A stretch of DNA of 64,000 nucleotides from Bradyrhizobium sp. WSM471 (GCF_000244915.1 NZ_CM001442.1:2294001-2358000), one strand, 5' to 3'; shown: positions 1-10,388, counted from the first letter of the stretch. Numbers and translations are program-made. The notes: generated by a model not told the origin, from the sequence alone.

Positions 1-613
1 ATTGTAAGATAACACTTTTTGCTAGATAAATCTGCGGTCGATTTAATTTTTATTATTCGGAAGGATAGAAATTATTCGTGCCTGCGTAGTTGGCGGATCG
101 CTGACCAAGTCCCTTGAGGGCAGCTATGTAGGAATGGACAAGATCTCAACTGACGATCGGAGCGACCGGATTGTGTCGAGCTGAGGGAACTTGGCGCGAA
201 GTGCGGAAGCGTGGTTCGCTTACGTAACTTGGTTCGTCTGGTCCTTTCATGCGGACGGTGATCGAAGCTGCGGTTGCGGTGTTGGCGCGGCTACAGCGGT
301 TTATCTCCTTGAGTTCGCCGTGTGAAGTTCGGCGCCCTCTTTGAAAGTCGGCGCGGCGTCGACCCGCTTGAGGGCCGCCTCTATTGCTTTCTGGCGAAAC
401 ACTTCGAGAAGCGTCTGGCGAAAGGCGATAATGTTGCGGCTCCGAGAGCTTGACGACTTCAAACGCGAGGAGCCGGTGATGGGCGATTGGGGAGCTTCGT
501 CTTGCTCGCCGCTTTCACCAGGCAAGAGTTGATGCGAAGTGCCTAACGCTCGAATGCGACGGGTACTGCGCGCATGAAGCTGACGGACACCGCGAACCGA
601 ACCGTTCATCGGG
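1..613. other. AT-rich then mixed stretch without a convincing gene
   Basis: The first 80 bases are AT-rich. After that only short overlapping open frames appear on both strands, with arginine- and serine-rich translations and no recognisable motif. I see no RNA gene or repeat here. It is best described as decayed or non-coding accessory DNA next to a broken methyltransferase gene. Confidence 0.4.
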
Positions 614-1642
614 TCAAACCTCCGGTCTGAGTGAGCGGCACGGCTGTTCCCGGACAAAAGCCAGATGTGCCTTGCTCCGCCTACGCGGGGATTTTTGGGA
701 AGCCGGCCGCTCTCCGACTGCTGGGGAGGTGCGGTCCGGTCGGCATTGGACGGACCTTGCCTTAGCAAAACGGGCTGATGCTGGCCTCGTCGTCTGGGAA
801 AGGGCGTGTCGACCTGCCGCGCCCAACAACGACAATCGAGAAGTCGGCCGGTGCGGTGCTAAAGGAGCTTTATGTAGGTCAGTATCTCCAGTGATAAAAA
901 TCTCGAAGGCGTAGGCAGCCAGGGCCCTTTGAAACGTGAAGCTTGAGCCGGCGCCCGGCAGCATCCAGTCGCGGGGCTCAATATGTACGACGAAGACGTC
1001 TGCGAGCCATTCAGTGTTGTTCGAGAAAAGATCCTTTTCGAAGCCTTCGACATCTATCTTCGCTATGAAAGGCACCCCATTGGGGGCGTGATCAAAGGCA
1101 TTTCGCATCGTAACGATAGGCAGGCCGCTCGATGAACGCTCTACGCGGGATGCCTAGCCCAGTTCGCCTTCGAGGACGTGGACAAAACCAGCCTCGGCTC
1201 CGATTGCCGCTCGAACGGGAATGATCTTATCGGTCAGTTCTGCGTTCTTCGTCAGAATCCGGAAGTTCTCGGGGTCTGGCTCCACAGCGACAACGATGCT
1301 GGCCGGAAATTGCTTCTTGAACCAGAGCGATGCTGCGCCAATATTTGCGCCGGCGTCCACGACGACCGGAGTTCTGCCGGAGGCAATAATCTCTTCGTAT
1401 CGACGGTTGACACGGTCCTCGACAATCGGGATCGAATGAGAGATGTCGTACTGATGAGAGCCGAAGACATCTCGAACGGTATCGATGTCAGAGTCGCCGA
1501 CTCTGACGTGAATCGCTTGACCAGAGACGTAGATTTTGACCGTTTCTGCGCCGGTAAGCCGTGGGGCGCGGCGCATAAGGAAGCGCGGACCATACCGAAC
1601 GAGGTCTTTGAGGTTGGTCCAGATACGATGCAGAATGGACAT
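614..1642 (-). pseudogene. FkbM-family methyltransferase interrupted by an in-frame stop
   Basis: Two pieces in the same reading frame together make an FkbM-type SAM-dependent methyltransferase, a family that O-methylates sugars in surface glycans. The N-terminal piece (1642 down to 1154) has the SAM-binding motif VVDAGANIG near residue 95 and the acidic motif VEPDPENF. It stops at a TAG (1156-1154) just after GELG. The frame then reads on through SGLPIVTM to the second conserved block FIAKIDVEGFEKDLF and VVHIEPRDWM (about 1075-950). The stop would be a tryptophan TGG with one base changed, so a nonsense mutation is the simplest reading. Beyond about 886 the translation becomes arginine-rich and unlike the family, so the 3' end is probably also damaged. 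Readthrough cannot be excluded, but a dead gene is more likely. Confidence 0.75.
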
Positions 1643-1998
1643 CGGTATAGTCCGGGTCCGCCAATGGCTCTTACGTATTATTTCTAAATATCTCCGACCG
1701 GCTATTTTAGTGCCTCTGCCTTACAAGAGCCTTACCCGCAGGCTCTCAGCTTGATAACAGTTATACCTCCAGCAACCGGCTGACAATAAGATGTGCGGGC
1801 CGGCGAATGTAGGTTTCCAATTAACCCGGGTCGCGGCTATCGAGCTTAATTTGCAGCTTTGGTTGCTGCCGGCATTCAACGAGCTACGCTAGGTCGACCG
1901 TACACCTCCTTTGTCTCGTTCGTCCGAGCTTGCCAAAGCAGGGCCCGCTGCCACCGTCCGCTTCGGCCGCGTTGCAATATTATCGTTGAGTTTAACGT
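1643..1998. other. Intergenic stretch, nothing recognised
   Basis: Short overlapping frames only. The part around 1670-1830 is relatively AT-rich and could hold the promoter of the methyltransferase remnant that reads leftward, but I see no clear -35/-10 pair. Confidence 0.3.
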
Positions 1999-2250
1999 TT
2001 GAAGACGTCGCAAAACACCAGTGAGGCAACGCTGGATCCATTTGAGATGCGTCGCAGGCTCACGGAGCTGCGTTCGCAACATTCCGAGAATCTCGTCGTC
2101 GTGTCGCTCCTCAATCGCATGCTTGTCAAAGTGTCCTTTCTATCGGCGCCGAGAGATCAGGCGCATGAGCAGCAAATGCAGGCAGGATTTGCACATACCC
2201 TGCAACGAGTGAAATCCGTCATTTCGCGCGGTGCTTCTCCAAAGCGATAA
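1999..2250 (+). CDS. Small hypothetical helical protein
   Basis: This encodes 83 residues from a TTG start, with no strong ribosome binding site visible. The product is charged and probably helical, with heptad-like text FEMRRRLTELRSQHSEN followed by LVVVSLLNRMLVKVSFL. I recognise no family. It resembles the other very small charged proteins scattered through the first 20 kb, but shares no clear motif with them. It is uncertain whether this is a real gene. Confidence 0.35.
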   Translation: MKTSQNTSEATLDPFEMRRRLTELRSQHSENLVVVSLLNRMLVKVSFLSAPRDQAHEQQMQAGFAHTLQRVKSVISRGASPKR

Positions 2251-2992
2251 AGCTCAAGGCTGAGTTAGTCGGGACGATGATCCGACTTTCTACGCCGACT
2301 GCCGAAAAGGCGTCTGAGCATTGTTGATGGTCGCGAAGGCCGCAAGCATTCTCTGTAGTGGCGTGTTGGCGGTGGGAGGCGCTCGCTTGGTGGCGACCCT
2401 GCTCAATGTTGGAGGGCTGCGAGTGCTATAGCGGCGAGCTCAAAACCCATGCTGGATCAATCGGATTGCGATCGCCACGCTCGGTCCATTGGTGTTTTCA
2501 AAGCGTTGCCGCCTGCGCGATGCCTCGGCCGGAGGGTTTGGTCTCTGGCCCGGTGGGGCCAAAGTCACTCCCTTCAAGTTTGACCTCGAAGTCGAGGGAA
2601 TCTTATTGCGGTTCGCTGCGAGTTGGCCTGGCGTTACAACGACTTCGTCGGGCTCCAAGGTTGTCCAGGATGTCGATCTGGATTGGTCGAGCACTTCAGC
2701 CTGCGAGATCGCATTTCGTTCGCGTCCGATCGGCGATCTCTTCGGCGTGGCGTTGGAAGATGATCGGGCTTCCAGGCGCTGATAAGACGGTAGGCCGCCA
2801 GCCACTGGCTGATTGCGATGCACAACGACGTCGAATCCAGGATAGCCGACAACTTGGTGAATGAGGTCGGAGAGCTCCAGCGCTGATTTCAATTCCTTCC
2901 AATGCGCTCACCCTGTTGGGTGTGATCGGCTCGAGCCGATAGTACAGCAAGGTGAAGCACCTCCAAATACGCAGATGGAAACTGAGTGATTT
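2251..2992. other. Region with only competing short frames, left flank of the IS3 element
   Basis: Frames of 70-170 codons overlap on both strands and none carries a motif I can name. One plus-strand frame at 2489-2782 (text such as FKFDLEVEGILLRFAASW) looks a little more protein-like and may be a gene remnant. The region ends at the left inverted repeat of the insertion sequence. Confidence 0.3.
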
Positions 2993-3031
2993 TGAACCGC
3001 CCCGGGTTTGCCGGAGGCCACTTGGTTTAAG

Positions 3032-3937
3032 TTATGCCGCCATGGCGGGGTGTTCCAGCATGGCGTAGTAGCGTTGCTCGGCTTCGGCCGGCGGGATGTT
3101 GCCGATGGGCTCCAGGAGCCGCCGGTTGTTGAACCAATCGACCCATTCCAGGGTCGCGAACTCGACGGCCTCGAAGTTTCGCCATGGCCCGCGCCGATGG
3201 ATCACCTCAGCCTTGTAGAGGCCGTTGATGGTTTCGGCGAGAGCGTTGTCGTAGGAATCTCCGACGCTGCCGACAGAAGGCTCCACGCCAGCTTCAGCCA
3301 AGCGCTCGGTGTACTTAATGGATACGTATTGGCTGCCCCTGTCGCTGTGGTGCACGAGCCCGCCACGATGGACCGGCCGTCGATCATGCAGGGCCTGCTC
3401 CAGCGCATCGAGCACGAAGCCTGCATGCGCCGTGCGCGAGGCTCGTCAGCCCACGATCCTGCGAGCATAGGCGTCGATCACGAAGGCGACGTAGACGAAG
3501 CCGGTCCATGTCGCGACATAGGTGAAGTCGGAGAACCAGAGAACGTTCGGCCTTGGCGCCTTGAACTGGCGGTTGACGTGATCCAGCGGGCATGGCGCGG
3601 CCTTGTCGCTGATCGTGGTCTTGACCGGTTTGCCGCGGATGACACCTTGTAAACCCATGTCCCGCATCAGTCGCGCCATGGTACAACGGGCAACATCGAA
3701 GCCTGCACGCTTGAGCTGCCGCCGGACCTTGCGCACGCCGTACACGCCGAAGTTCTGATCGAAGACGCGCCGGACCTCGATCTTCAGCGCAGCATCCTGC
3801 CGGGCACGCGCCGACAGCCTGGCGGGATCCCGCCGCTTGGCCACATGGGCGTGATAGGTCGAGGGGGCGATCGGCAGCACCTTGCAGATCGGCTCGACCC
3901 CATGCGCCCCACGATGATCCTCGATAAAGGCAATCAT
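3032..3937 (-). pseudogene. IS3-family transposase orfB (DDE integrase), frameshifted
   Basis: This is the rve-type integrase of the IS3 element, which cuts and joins the element ends. The first part (3937 to 3446) has the HTH_21-like region with FGVYGVRKVRRQL and the first catalytic aspartate in FSDFTYVAT. It ends early at ARRIVG followed by TGA. The second part (3415 to 3032) carries the second aspartate in HSDRGSQY and the glutamate in DNALAETINGLYKAEVI. At about 3451 the sequence reads GGC TGA CGA GCC. One extra G would restore GGC TGG CGA GCC (G W R A), joining the two parts. So all three catalytic residues survive, but in two frames. The first part starts with an ATGA overlap with orfA. 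Confidence 0.88.
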
Positions 3938-4263
3938 GGCTTGGACGGGCGGTCGAGCTCCGCCATCGCAAAATAGGCGCTTGCTTTGCGCAAAATCTCA
4001 TTGGCCTGCCGAAGCTCGCGGTTCTCTCGTTCGAGAGCCTTCAGCCTCTCGGCCGTGTCGGTCGGAACGCCGGCCCGCTGCCCGCTATCGACCTCGGCCT
4101 TCTTGACCCAGTCATGCAGCGTCTGCGGTGTGCAGCCGATCTTGGCCGCGATTGACATCACTGCCGCCCAGCGTGACGGGTGCTTGCTGGCGTGATCCAG
4201 AACCATCCGAACCGCTCGGGTCCGGACCTCGGGTGAAAACTTGTTTGTCGTCTTGCTCGTCAT
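3934..4263 (-). CDS. IS3-family transposase orfA (HTH protein)
   Basis: A 109-residue protein that recognises the IS ends. The N-terminal half has the HTH_Tnp_1 pattern: [16 protein letters not shown], then [20 protein letters not shown]. The C-terminal half is a leucine-zipper-like coil, [19 protein letters not shown], used for oligomerisation in this family. The length is normal. The stop overlaps the orfB start in an ATGA, consistent with translational coupling or the -1 frameshifting common in IS3 elements. It looks intact. Confidence 0.9.
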   Translation of the reverse strand: MTSKTTNKFSPEVRTRAVRMVLDHASKHPSRWAAVMSIAAKIGCTPQTLHDWVKKAEVDSGQRAGVPTDTAERLKALERENRELRQANEILRKASAYFAMAELDRPSKP

Positions 4264-4471
4264 GGCTCCATCCTCTCAGGAGTTGGAGCCTCCGGCAAAC
4301 CCGGGACGGTTCAGTCTCCATACCTCGATATCGTCCGAGTAACCGTCAGGTGCTACACTTGTATCGGCCGGGCTCGGTCGCTCTGATCCCAATTGGTTCT
4401 ACTGACCCGCAAGCCTTGATTTCGAAGTTCGCAAGCTGCTTCCTAGAAAGCGAATAGAGCGTGCACAGTTA

Positions 4472-4669
4472 TCAAGATAGTGGGTATCGAGCAGCGAGGC
4501 TGTTGAGCGACATCGCGCGCTCGACCGCTCGGATCTGGCGTTTGTTCACGACATGCTTCAATTGCCAATCGGCTCGATCAAATTGATCTCCGGCCCAAAT
4601 CTGAGGGCAGGCATTGCCGCATTGGTCGAGCACCCAAACGAAGTAATAAGCATCCTCCATAGCTGACAT
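4472..4669 (-). CDS. Small hypothetical protein
   Basis: This gives 65 residues from an ATG. The text (AYYFVWVLDQCGN, then PQIWAGDQFDRADWQLKHV) looks like a compact globular protein with aromatic residues at regular spacing, unlike the arginine-rich noise frames around it. I do not recognise the family. It lies between the IS3 element and another small gene read in the same direction. Confidence 0.45.
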   Translation of the reverse strand: MSAMEDAYYFVWVLDQCGNACPQIWAGDQFDRADWQLKHVVNKRQIRAVERAMSLNSLAARYPLS

Positions 4670-4702
4670 CTTGAACTATGCTGGCCTGACTAGTCCGTCG
4701 TC

Positions 4703-4906
4703 TCAAGGCAACCGTTCGCTCTGGCCAATCGCACGAAACTGTTTGAACCATTTTAGCGGCAGGCCAAGATCGTAGCCTCGTCGTCGCAGTTGTTGAGGAG
4801 TCCTCCTTAGCGCAAGTGCGATTTCATTTTCCGACGCACCATTCTCGACCATACGCCTAAATCGCGCATCGTCGGTCGGCGTCCAGCCCGGATAATGACT
4901 TTCCAT
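4703..4906 (-). CDS. Small SANT/Myb-like helix-turn-helix protein
   Basis: A 67-residue protein with GAGGT eight bases before its ATG. The sequence WTPTDDARFRRMVENGASENEIALALRRT followed by RRRGYDLGLPLKWF has the layout of a SANT/Myb-like helical bundle: W...D..L...V..G.S..EIA..L.RT...V..R...LGL. Such small proteins are common in Bradyrhizobium-type genomes. A role in DNA binding is inferred from the pattern only. Confidence 0.65.
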   Translation of the reverse strand: MESHYPGWTPTDDARFRRMVENGASENEIALALRRTPQQLRRRGYDLGLPLKWFKQFRAIGQSERLP

Positions 4907-5684
4907 TGAAATCGTACCTCAAAGCGCGTTGCGATGCCCAAATAAGTTTTCCCCCTGCCGCAAGGGAATTGGTAGCTCGTCGGCCAGCATCCACTGGCGT
5001 CCAATGGACCGGTCATGGAAATTGCGCCCCAAAATGTTGAGGCGACTGACGCCAACAATGATGGCGTCTCCACGTAAACTCGGCAATCGTGTTATGAAAT
5101 TAAGGTGACGGCACACGGTTAAATTCAATACCATTTCTTTTGGGCGGGACGCTCGCTGGCTAGCTCTTGCACGACACGCCAAACTCGGCAGAGCAATTGG
5201 AACGACGGAAACGTCCGTCAGGTTAATATGACTTCTATTTAAAATGGTCGTTGGATAAGCTTAGCAGCTTCGTATGTAGCTGAAAATAGATGCTCTGGTA
5301 TGAACAGTGATCTCGCAGGCTTATCAAGGCGACGGGCCCATGCGGTTCTGGAACTTGTTAAGCCAGATGCAGCAGCTGCGATGCCGGGGGCTTAATTCCG
5401 TGCTCGGGCTGGAAATGGCGTGGATATAAGGGGGCATGTGATCCGACCCGCATCGACTAGTGCCCGTGCCGTGTCGCGAACAAACCTTGGCAGCTTTCTT
5501 CAGGGAGATCCGAGCACTCTCCAACGCCGCGGGCAATTTGTACGACCTTGTTTAGCGGGCGAAAAAGCCTCGCTCCACGCGCGTGTGCTGCTTCGGAGGA
5601 TCGCAAGCGGGTGGAGGCAATGAAAACTCGCATGCCCCGTTGATTTCGTAACCCCGGTCGGACAGAACGGGGGTGGGCTACGCT
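4907..5684. other. Gene-poor stretch
   Basis: No frame here has a recognisable motif. Overlapping frames of 60-90 codons occur on both strands. Around 5090-5130 and 5220-5290 the DNA is more AT-rich. Nothing here can be assigned. Confidence 0.3.
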
Positions 5685-5945
5685 TCAAAATCGGCTGTAA
5701 ATCTTGCTGTCTATTCGCGAATTGATCTTGGAACTTGGACCCGCAACGCCGACAGGCGCCACAGGAGGTGCGGGATCCCCTTGGATTGGAAACGGTTGGC
5801 GAACGATGAAGACATGCTGTTTAACGACATTTGAGCGCTCTTGCTTAACTGCGCCAGCCGCCTGACTTCCGCTGCCGGCAACCATGACAGAGGTACCGGC
5901 AAGGGTGGCGATCGTCACCATGTACATTATCTTGCAGACGTGCAT
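5685..5945 (-). CDS. Small putative exported protein
   Basis: An 86-residue frame whose first 30 residues look like a Sec signal peptide: a short charged start, then the hydrophobic run MVTIATLAGTSVMVAGSG and a possible cleavage site near SQAAG. The rest is short and proline-rich (PFPIQGDPAPPVAPVGVAG) with no domain. The start could be either of two internal methionines. No neighbour suggests a role. Confidence 0.45.
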   Translation of the reverse strand: MHVCKIMYMVTIATLAGTSVMVAGSGSQAAGAVKQERSNVVKQHVFIVRQPFPIQGDPAPPVAPVGVAGPSSKINSRIDSKIYSRF

Positions 5946-6888
5946 GTCAACACCCAGAATAGCGTACTAACCGACTCTGAAGGACATTGTTCCTCGCGTC
6001 ATTCAGCATCTTGAGGAGTGGTTGTTTGGTGTGCCGCCCTTGAGTTCTTCGTACGGGAGCAACTCAACAAAGGCGACGAGCACGTCTTAGGGGTTGGCGA
6101 AGAAGCCAACTGCAGCTCGGCGGCCCAGCACTGTTCTTCGCAGATGTCATTCAACGTGTGGATGCGGCGTTAACCTCCAGCGCTCTGGTTCGTATCGAAG
6201 AACGTTGCGGTGGTAGGTTGCAGTCAACACTTTGTGCCGTTTTTAGCCAGTCGCATCGCCTCCGTGCTCTCATCACGACGGAACTATTCCGCATGCTTCG
6301 GGAGCCCTACGGAAACGGCCAAGCGGCAGAGCTTGGTGGCAATGTGCCCTGCAGCGAGTATGGCGCCATGAGGACGATGTGCCTGGCGGTTGCAGTTTCG
6401 CAGATCTGGGTAAGTGCAACATCCGCTAAGGATGCAGATAGCCAGGTTGCCTGCGCTGCGACCGCTTTCAAGAACTAACGGCGAGTCGGGTGTTCGGGGA
6501 CCGGCCTGACGTAAACGACCAGATGCGCAGCCTCGTCTGCAAGAACAGTAGTTCTGCTTACGCTTTGTTCAATGTGTCGCGCGGGATCAAGGACAAAGGG
6601 CCGGCCCCCCTCGGCGTCTAGCTTTGCTGACTGTCTCAAGGAGGAAGCGATCGAGCTGTACAAGGACTAACGCGGACTCTGCAGCTCACTCAACGTTTCT
6701 CATGCAGAATGTTTTGACAAATTGGCGGCATTGTCCCCACACTCGCACCGAGTCCCGGGGCTGGGCATTGATGTCACGCAACGCACGCAAGCGCATCGAT
6801 TGTTGCATCATAAACTTCTCCACGTTAGCTTGCCGGATAATGCCGATGGCAAACGCGGGCTTTTACCCGATGGACCGGGAAGTTCGCG
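5946..6888. other. Gene-poor stretch
   Basis: Contains a 106-codon plus-strand frame (6158-6478) and a 62-codon minus-strand frame (6475-6663, with text AAHLVVYVRPVPE). Neither has a clear ribosome binding site or a known motif, and I do not assign them. No repeat or RNA gene was seen. Confidence 0.3.
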
Positions 6889-7296
6889 TCAACAGCGCTT
6901 GCAGATTTCCGTTGCCCGCTTGAGTTGACGATTTTCCTGATCCTGTTCGACGGACTCCTCGAAAGAATCAGGTCTCCGAGAACGATCGGGCGACGCCACG
7001 GAGGGCGGCTGTTCGCCGGTGGAATTGAGCGGACCTTTCGACTTCTGTCTCGCGGAGCGACGTTCAGTCGTGAAGCGAGAGACCGACTGAGCGGCGTCTG
7101 GGTCGGGCCCCAGTCCATCCCATGCAGAATGCGGGCGCAACTGCAGACTGGTTTGCGCTTCCGCGGCTCCGGTCAAGCCGCCAACGAGCGCCGACAACAG
7201 ACAAAGTCGCTTCAGTTCGCTGGCGAAGCGTCGTCGCCACAGTCGCGGTAACTCGGCGATAATCGCAGCGTCAAACTCGGTAAGATGTATGCACAT
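6889..7296 (-). CDS. Putative exported protein with internal signal-like segment
   Basis: This gives 135 residues. A hydrophobic segment LCLLSALVGGLTGAAEAQ sits at about residues 31-48 and ends in an AxAQ-type signal cleavage site. The true start may therefore be internal, near RRRFASELKR, rather than at the first ATG. The remainder is polar, with many Ser, Arg, Asp and Glu, and ends in a charged helix ESVEQDQENRQLKRA. No domain is recognised. Confidence 0.45.
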   Translation of the reverse strand: MCIHLTEFDAAIIAELPRLWRRRFASELKRLCLLSALVGGLTGAAEAQTSLQLRPHSAWDGLGPDPDAAQSVSRFTTERRSARQKSKGPLNSTGEQPPSVASPDRSRRPDSFEESVEQDQENRQLKRATEICKRC

Positions 7297-7436
7297 TTAA
7301 AAAGCCGGTTGGATGAAATCCGCTCATTGAACCGCAATAGCGACGGGAGTGCAAGCGACCCCGAGGCACAATTAGATCGTGTCGTCCGGGCGTCGGCCCC
7401 GAACCGGGAACCGGAACGGCCGCATCAAAGCTGCCC

Positions 7437-7574
7437 TTAGTTCAGCCGGCGTCTTGCTTTCTGCTTTACCGCTGCGTCTTCTATCCTTCGCTCGAGTTCC
7501 TTCTCTATCAAGGCCCGCACAGCGCGCCGCAGGCGCAGCAGTTCGTCGAGCGGCAGCTTTTCAAAAGTCTCCAT
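7437..7574 (-). CDS. Very small coiled-coil protein resembling an H-NS oligomerisation segment
   Basis: A 45-residue protein starting METFEKLPLDELLRLR, with a GGAAAGAG ribosome binding site before the ATG. LPLDELLRLRRAVRALIEKELERR looks like the N-terminal coil of the H-NS-type proteins in this window (compare LSVDELWLLHEEITSELSRK at 16705). The C-terminal DNA-binding motif is missing: the protein ends in a basic tail KQKARRRLN. It could be a truncated H-NS relative that modulates full-length ones by hetero-oligomerisation, or a remnant. Both are inferences. Confidence 0.5.
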   Translation of the reverse strand: METFEKLPLDELLRLRRAVRALIEKELERRIEDAAVKQKARRRLN

Positions 7575-9163
7575 GCTGCGGCTCTTTCCATTGCGCATGG
7601 TGCCAGCTACGGACGATCTCCCCGTCAAGTTTCAGCGGCCCGCTCACGAGTGGGGCTTGAGCTCGAGGAAAGCTGAGGCCCGCTGTTAAGGGGGCGTGAA
7701 TTGAGCCGTGCCGGCAACTTCTGCCAAGGGCACGTCCTTGGGCAAATCTTAAAATCCCAGGTAGATCAACGCTGCCTTGATGCAAGGAGGACGAAGGATT
7801 CGATCGTAGGACCGCTGATCAAATGTCATGACATCGACTCCGATGCTGAAAGCTGGATGACTATTCTCGCACCGATCGTGAATATTGCCCTGGCGCGTTT
7901 TCATTTGCATGGACAGCAAGGCACTGCTCTAGTGACGCGCCAGCTAAAGAAGCCCCTTCTTCAAGGGGACCGCCTTCTCAGCAAGGTCTCGTACGGTCCT
8001 GAGGCGTTCTCGGCGAAAGTCATGGTCCATAATCACCAGCCTAGCTAAACGCGCAATTGGAGATGCTCGTGGAAGAAGCCGCAGAGTACTGGAAGTCTGT
8101 GTGTTCCATGTGCATGGGCCTTGAAGCCTGCTTGGCCGATTGGTCCTTTGACTTCGTGGACTCCGGCGGCGCTCAAAACGCAAAGCTGACGAAGTTAGTT
8201 GAGCCGCGGTGTCGCAAGGAGACGGCGCTGCATGATATGCCCCGCAGTTCACAAAGTTCGGTAATTGAAAAGTTTACTTGCTTCGTCAGCGTCATGACAG
8301 ACGAGAGTTGAGAACTCGCGACAATTACCGAACTCAACGGCGAATTCAAGAAAAATTACGGATTACTCGTCGCCTTCCGTATTTGCGATCGATCAGTGCG
8401 GCGCGCCGATCGTCACCTTGAGGTGGACTGATCGTGGCCTTTGCGACAGCCCTTTTGACCTGGCTGCCAGATAAAACTGGCGGTAGTCTGCGCCGTCCGA
8501 GGCACACGTGAATACTCTCCCAGTATTGCTTGTTATCGATTTCAGTACCTTGGAGGATTGCCGTGAGAAACGACACACCCGTCTACGATGTCGTGCATCT
8601 TGGTCCTGATGGCGAAGCTCGAAGGGGGACGGATCGCTCGGCACGCGTGAAGCAATAAACGAGACCGCCTGATCAATGCCGCATCTCTCGCTTTCTGTCC
8701 GCACAAGTGGATCGGCTACGTCAATCTCGAGCTTGTGCGTAAATTTCCGCTGATGCTGGCACTCTAGTGGCAAACTGCAATCAGGAAACGCTTGCCACCG
8801 AGAGGGCGATTAGACAATTGCTCGCGCCCGTTACGAGGCGAGGGCGGCTTGTTTTCCCAAAGCGAGCCGTCTTTATGGATACCGAGAACGATCCAAATCG
8901 CGAATTCGCAAGCGTTGAAAGACCGCGGTTTGGTTTTTCGTCTTCCTCCTGATATTCATTGTGCTCTTCGTGGTGTACCTGAAGCTGGGTGTGGGCTAAT
9001 CGCTGCAGAACCTTTGCATAACACAGCGTTGTGGACATCTTCGCGGGTAAGGCGGGTGGCTTTGGCCAGTTCGGCCTGATATAGCCGTATGAAAGTGTTT
9101 GGAGATCTATATCACAGACGGTCGTGATGAATATCGGCATTCTCCGCCGCATTCTCTTGGGGG
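7575..9163. other. Long gene-poor stretch
   Basis: About 1.6 kb with competing frames on both strands, the longest about 125 codons (8393-8773 and 8781-9152, both minus strand), with no motif I can name and no consistent codon bias. I see no transposase fragment. It is probably decayed sequence. Confidence 0.3.
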
Positions 9164-9169
9164 GTGGGG

Positions 9170-9370
9170 ATGAAGAGGCCGTCTCAGATCCTGTGTAAGG
9201 ATAGCAAGCTTTTGTCGATAGCAGAGGTCGAGCAGAGGCTCGCGATGCTCGCGGAGTTGGAGCAACTTCTGAAGCGGAGGTCGGAAGCGGTGCTGCGCTC
9301 GAGTTCGTTTTTGTCGGACGAGACGCTGGCGGGCCGCAACACGCAAAGGTCCACCAGCAATCTCTCGTGA
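9170..9370 (+). CDS. Small coiled-coil protein
   Basis: A short protein of 66 residues from the ATG at 9170. A GTG six bases upstream is an alternative start, and the G-rich leader could serve as a ribosome binding site. The core SIAEVEQRLAMLAELEQLLKRR is a leucine-rich amphipathic helix followed by a Ser/Thr-rich tail. It fits the class of tiny coil proteins repeated through this region, but has no named domain. Confidence 0.4.
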   Translation: MKRPSQILCKDSKLLSIAEVEQRLAMLAELEQLLKRRSEAVLRSSSFLSDETLAGRNTQRSTSNLS

Positions 9371-9883
9371 CGACAAACGGTTGACCCGTTCGTCAACCTC
9401 CTCAGCAAAGGCATCAGTTCCCCCAAGCTCAAATTCCTGCTCGTGGATTGATAGCTCATGCTCGGAGGCATTATTGCATCCGGTGGCTCGCGTATGACGG
9501 CAAGCTGGTCCATCGGATCAAGCTGCCTTATCTCTCGCCACCAAGCGCAGCGGTGTCTAAGCGATTGCGCAAGCTTCGCTCCAGCTATACGATGGCTGAG
9601 GCACTGACGACGAGATTGCAGAGATGGCCCGCTGCCCTGGTCAGCTACGAAGAACAGGCCGGTCTAGGCGTCCGGGTAGTCGTCGCGTAACCCGACGAGG
9701 AACTTCATCAGGTCGCAAAATATTGGAGAAGGCGTCGATTTACTGGTTGGCGACGACAGTCTGGTGAGCGGGTCTGCAGCGAGGCACAATCACTTCTGGA
9801 ACGCGCAATAGCGGCGCCGTCTTCAGAAGGCCGATTGAGGTCAGCTGACGCACTTCTCGAGCGCAAACAGGAGCGCCTCAATC
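9371..9883. other. No convincing gene
   Basis: One 80-codon plus-strand frame (9448-9690) has no motif. Nothing else is visible before the exported protein at 9884. Confidence 0.3.
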
Positions 9884-10135
9884 ATGTTCCGCGCCTTCAT
9901 TGTGATCTTCGCGCTTCTTATTCATCCACCTGTCTTCGCTCAAACGACCCAACCCATCGGTCGTTCGGGACGGCCTGTTCCAACGCAGCCAAATCCAACG
10001 TTCTCGAATCCACTTGGGCACGTCGCGCCGATGGCGACGCCCAACGTCTACTATTCGAGAGACCGCAGCGGCCGGGCGACGGTCATTCGACCGAACGGTA
10101 GCGCGATCTCGGGCGGATCCCAGAAGCGACGCTAG
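9884..10135 (+). CDS. Small secreted protein
   Basis: An 83-residue protein with a clear Sec signal peptide: MFRAFIVIFALLIHPPVFAQ, with cleavage predicted after VFA. The mature part is short, basic and rich in Pro, Ser, Asn and Gly (PIGRSGRPVPTQPNPTF, then YYSRDRSGRATVIRPNG), and ends GGSQKRR. It is of a type common in Bradyrhizobium genomes with no known function. No operon partner is evident. Confidence 0.65.
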   Translation: MFRAFIVIFALLIHPPVFAQTTQPIGRSGRPVPTQPNPTFSNPLGHVAPMATPNVYYSRDRSGRATVIRPNGSAISGGSQKRR

Positions 10136-10222
10136 TTCGCTGCGAGCTGCAGCCGGATGGGTGATCGAGAATGGTCTGATTTGGGCGCATCTGTTGCTAC
10201 GAATCCCCCAACGGGCACTGGA

Positions 10223-10384
10223 ATGACAATTCTCCGAGCTTGGTTTTTGACTGTGAATGAAGACGCGCGTTCAGTTCGAACGTCGTTGGAGACGGGCGCG
10301 GTCGTGACCTGGCTATTTGCTTCTGTCGTCACCATAGGTGCTGCGGTTTTGATCGCGCATTTTGTCGAAGCTATGCGTTCTTAA
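10223..10384 (+). CDS. Small single-pass membrane protein
   Basis: From the ATG at 10223 this encodes 53 residues with one transmembrane helix (VVTWLFASVVTIGAAVLIAHF) near the C terminus and a charged N-terminal part (TVNEDARSVRTSLETG). A start 66 bases upstream is possible, but adds a non-hydrophobic extension. Function unknown. Confidence 0.5.
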   Translation: MTILRAWFLTVNEDARSVRTSLETGAVVTWLFASVVTIGAAVLIAHFVEAMRS

Positions 10385-10388
10385 ACTC

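Larger units (their letters stand above)
2993..4313 (-). mobile_element. IS3-family insertion sequence with matching terminal inverted repeats
   Basis: Both ends carry the same inverted repeat. The left end (2993-3017) begins TGAACCGCCCCGGGTTTGCC and the right end (4289-4313), read on the other strand, begins TGAACCGTCCCGGGTTTGCC. That is 24 matches in 25 bases, continuing through GGAGGC. Inside are an orfA/orfB pair with the IS3 gene order, reading leftward. No direct target duplication is obvious: the left flank is GATT and the right flank is GTCT. The element is complete at its ends, but orfB has lost one base, so it is probably unable to move by itself. Confidence 0.9.

Noticed and set aside
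2993..4313. Three-base target duplication around the IS3 element
   Set aside because: Flanks (ATT on the left, GTC on the right) do not match, so no duplication is claimed.
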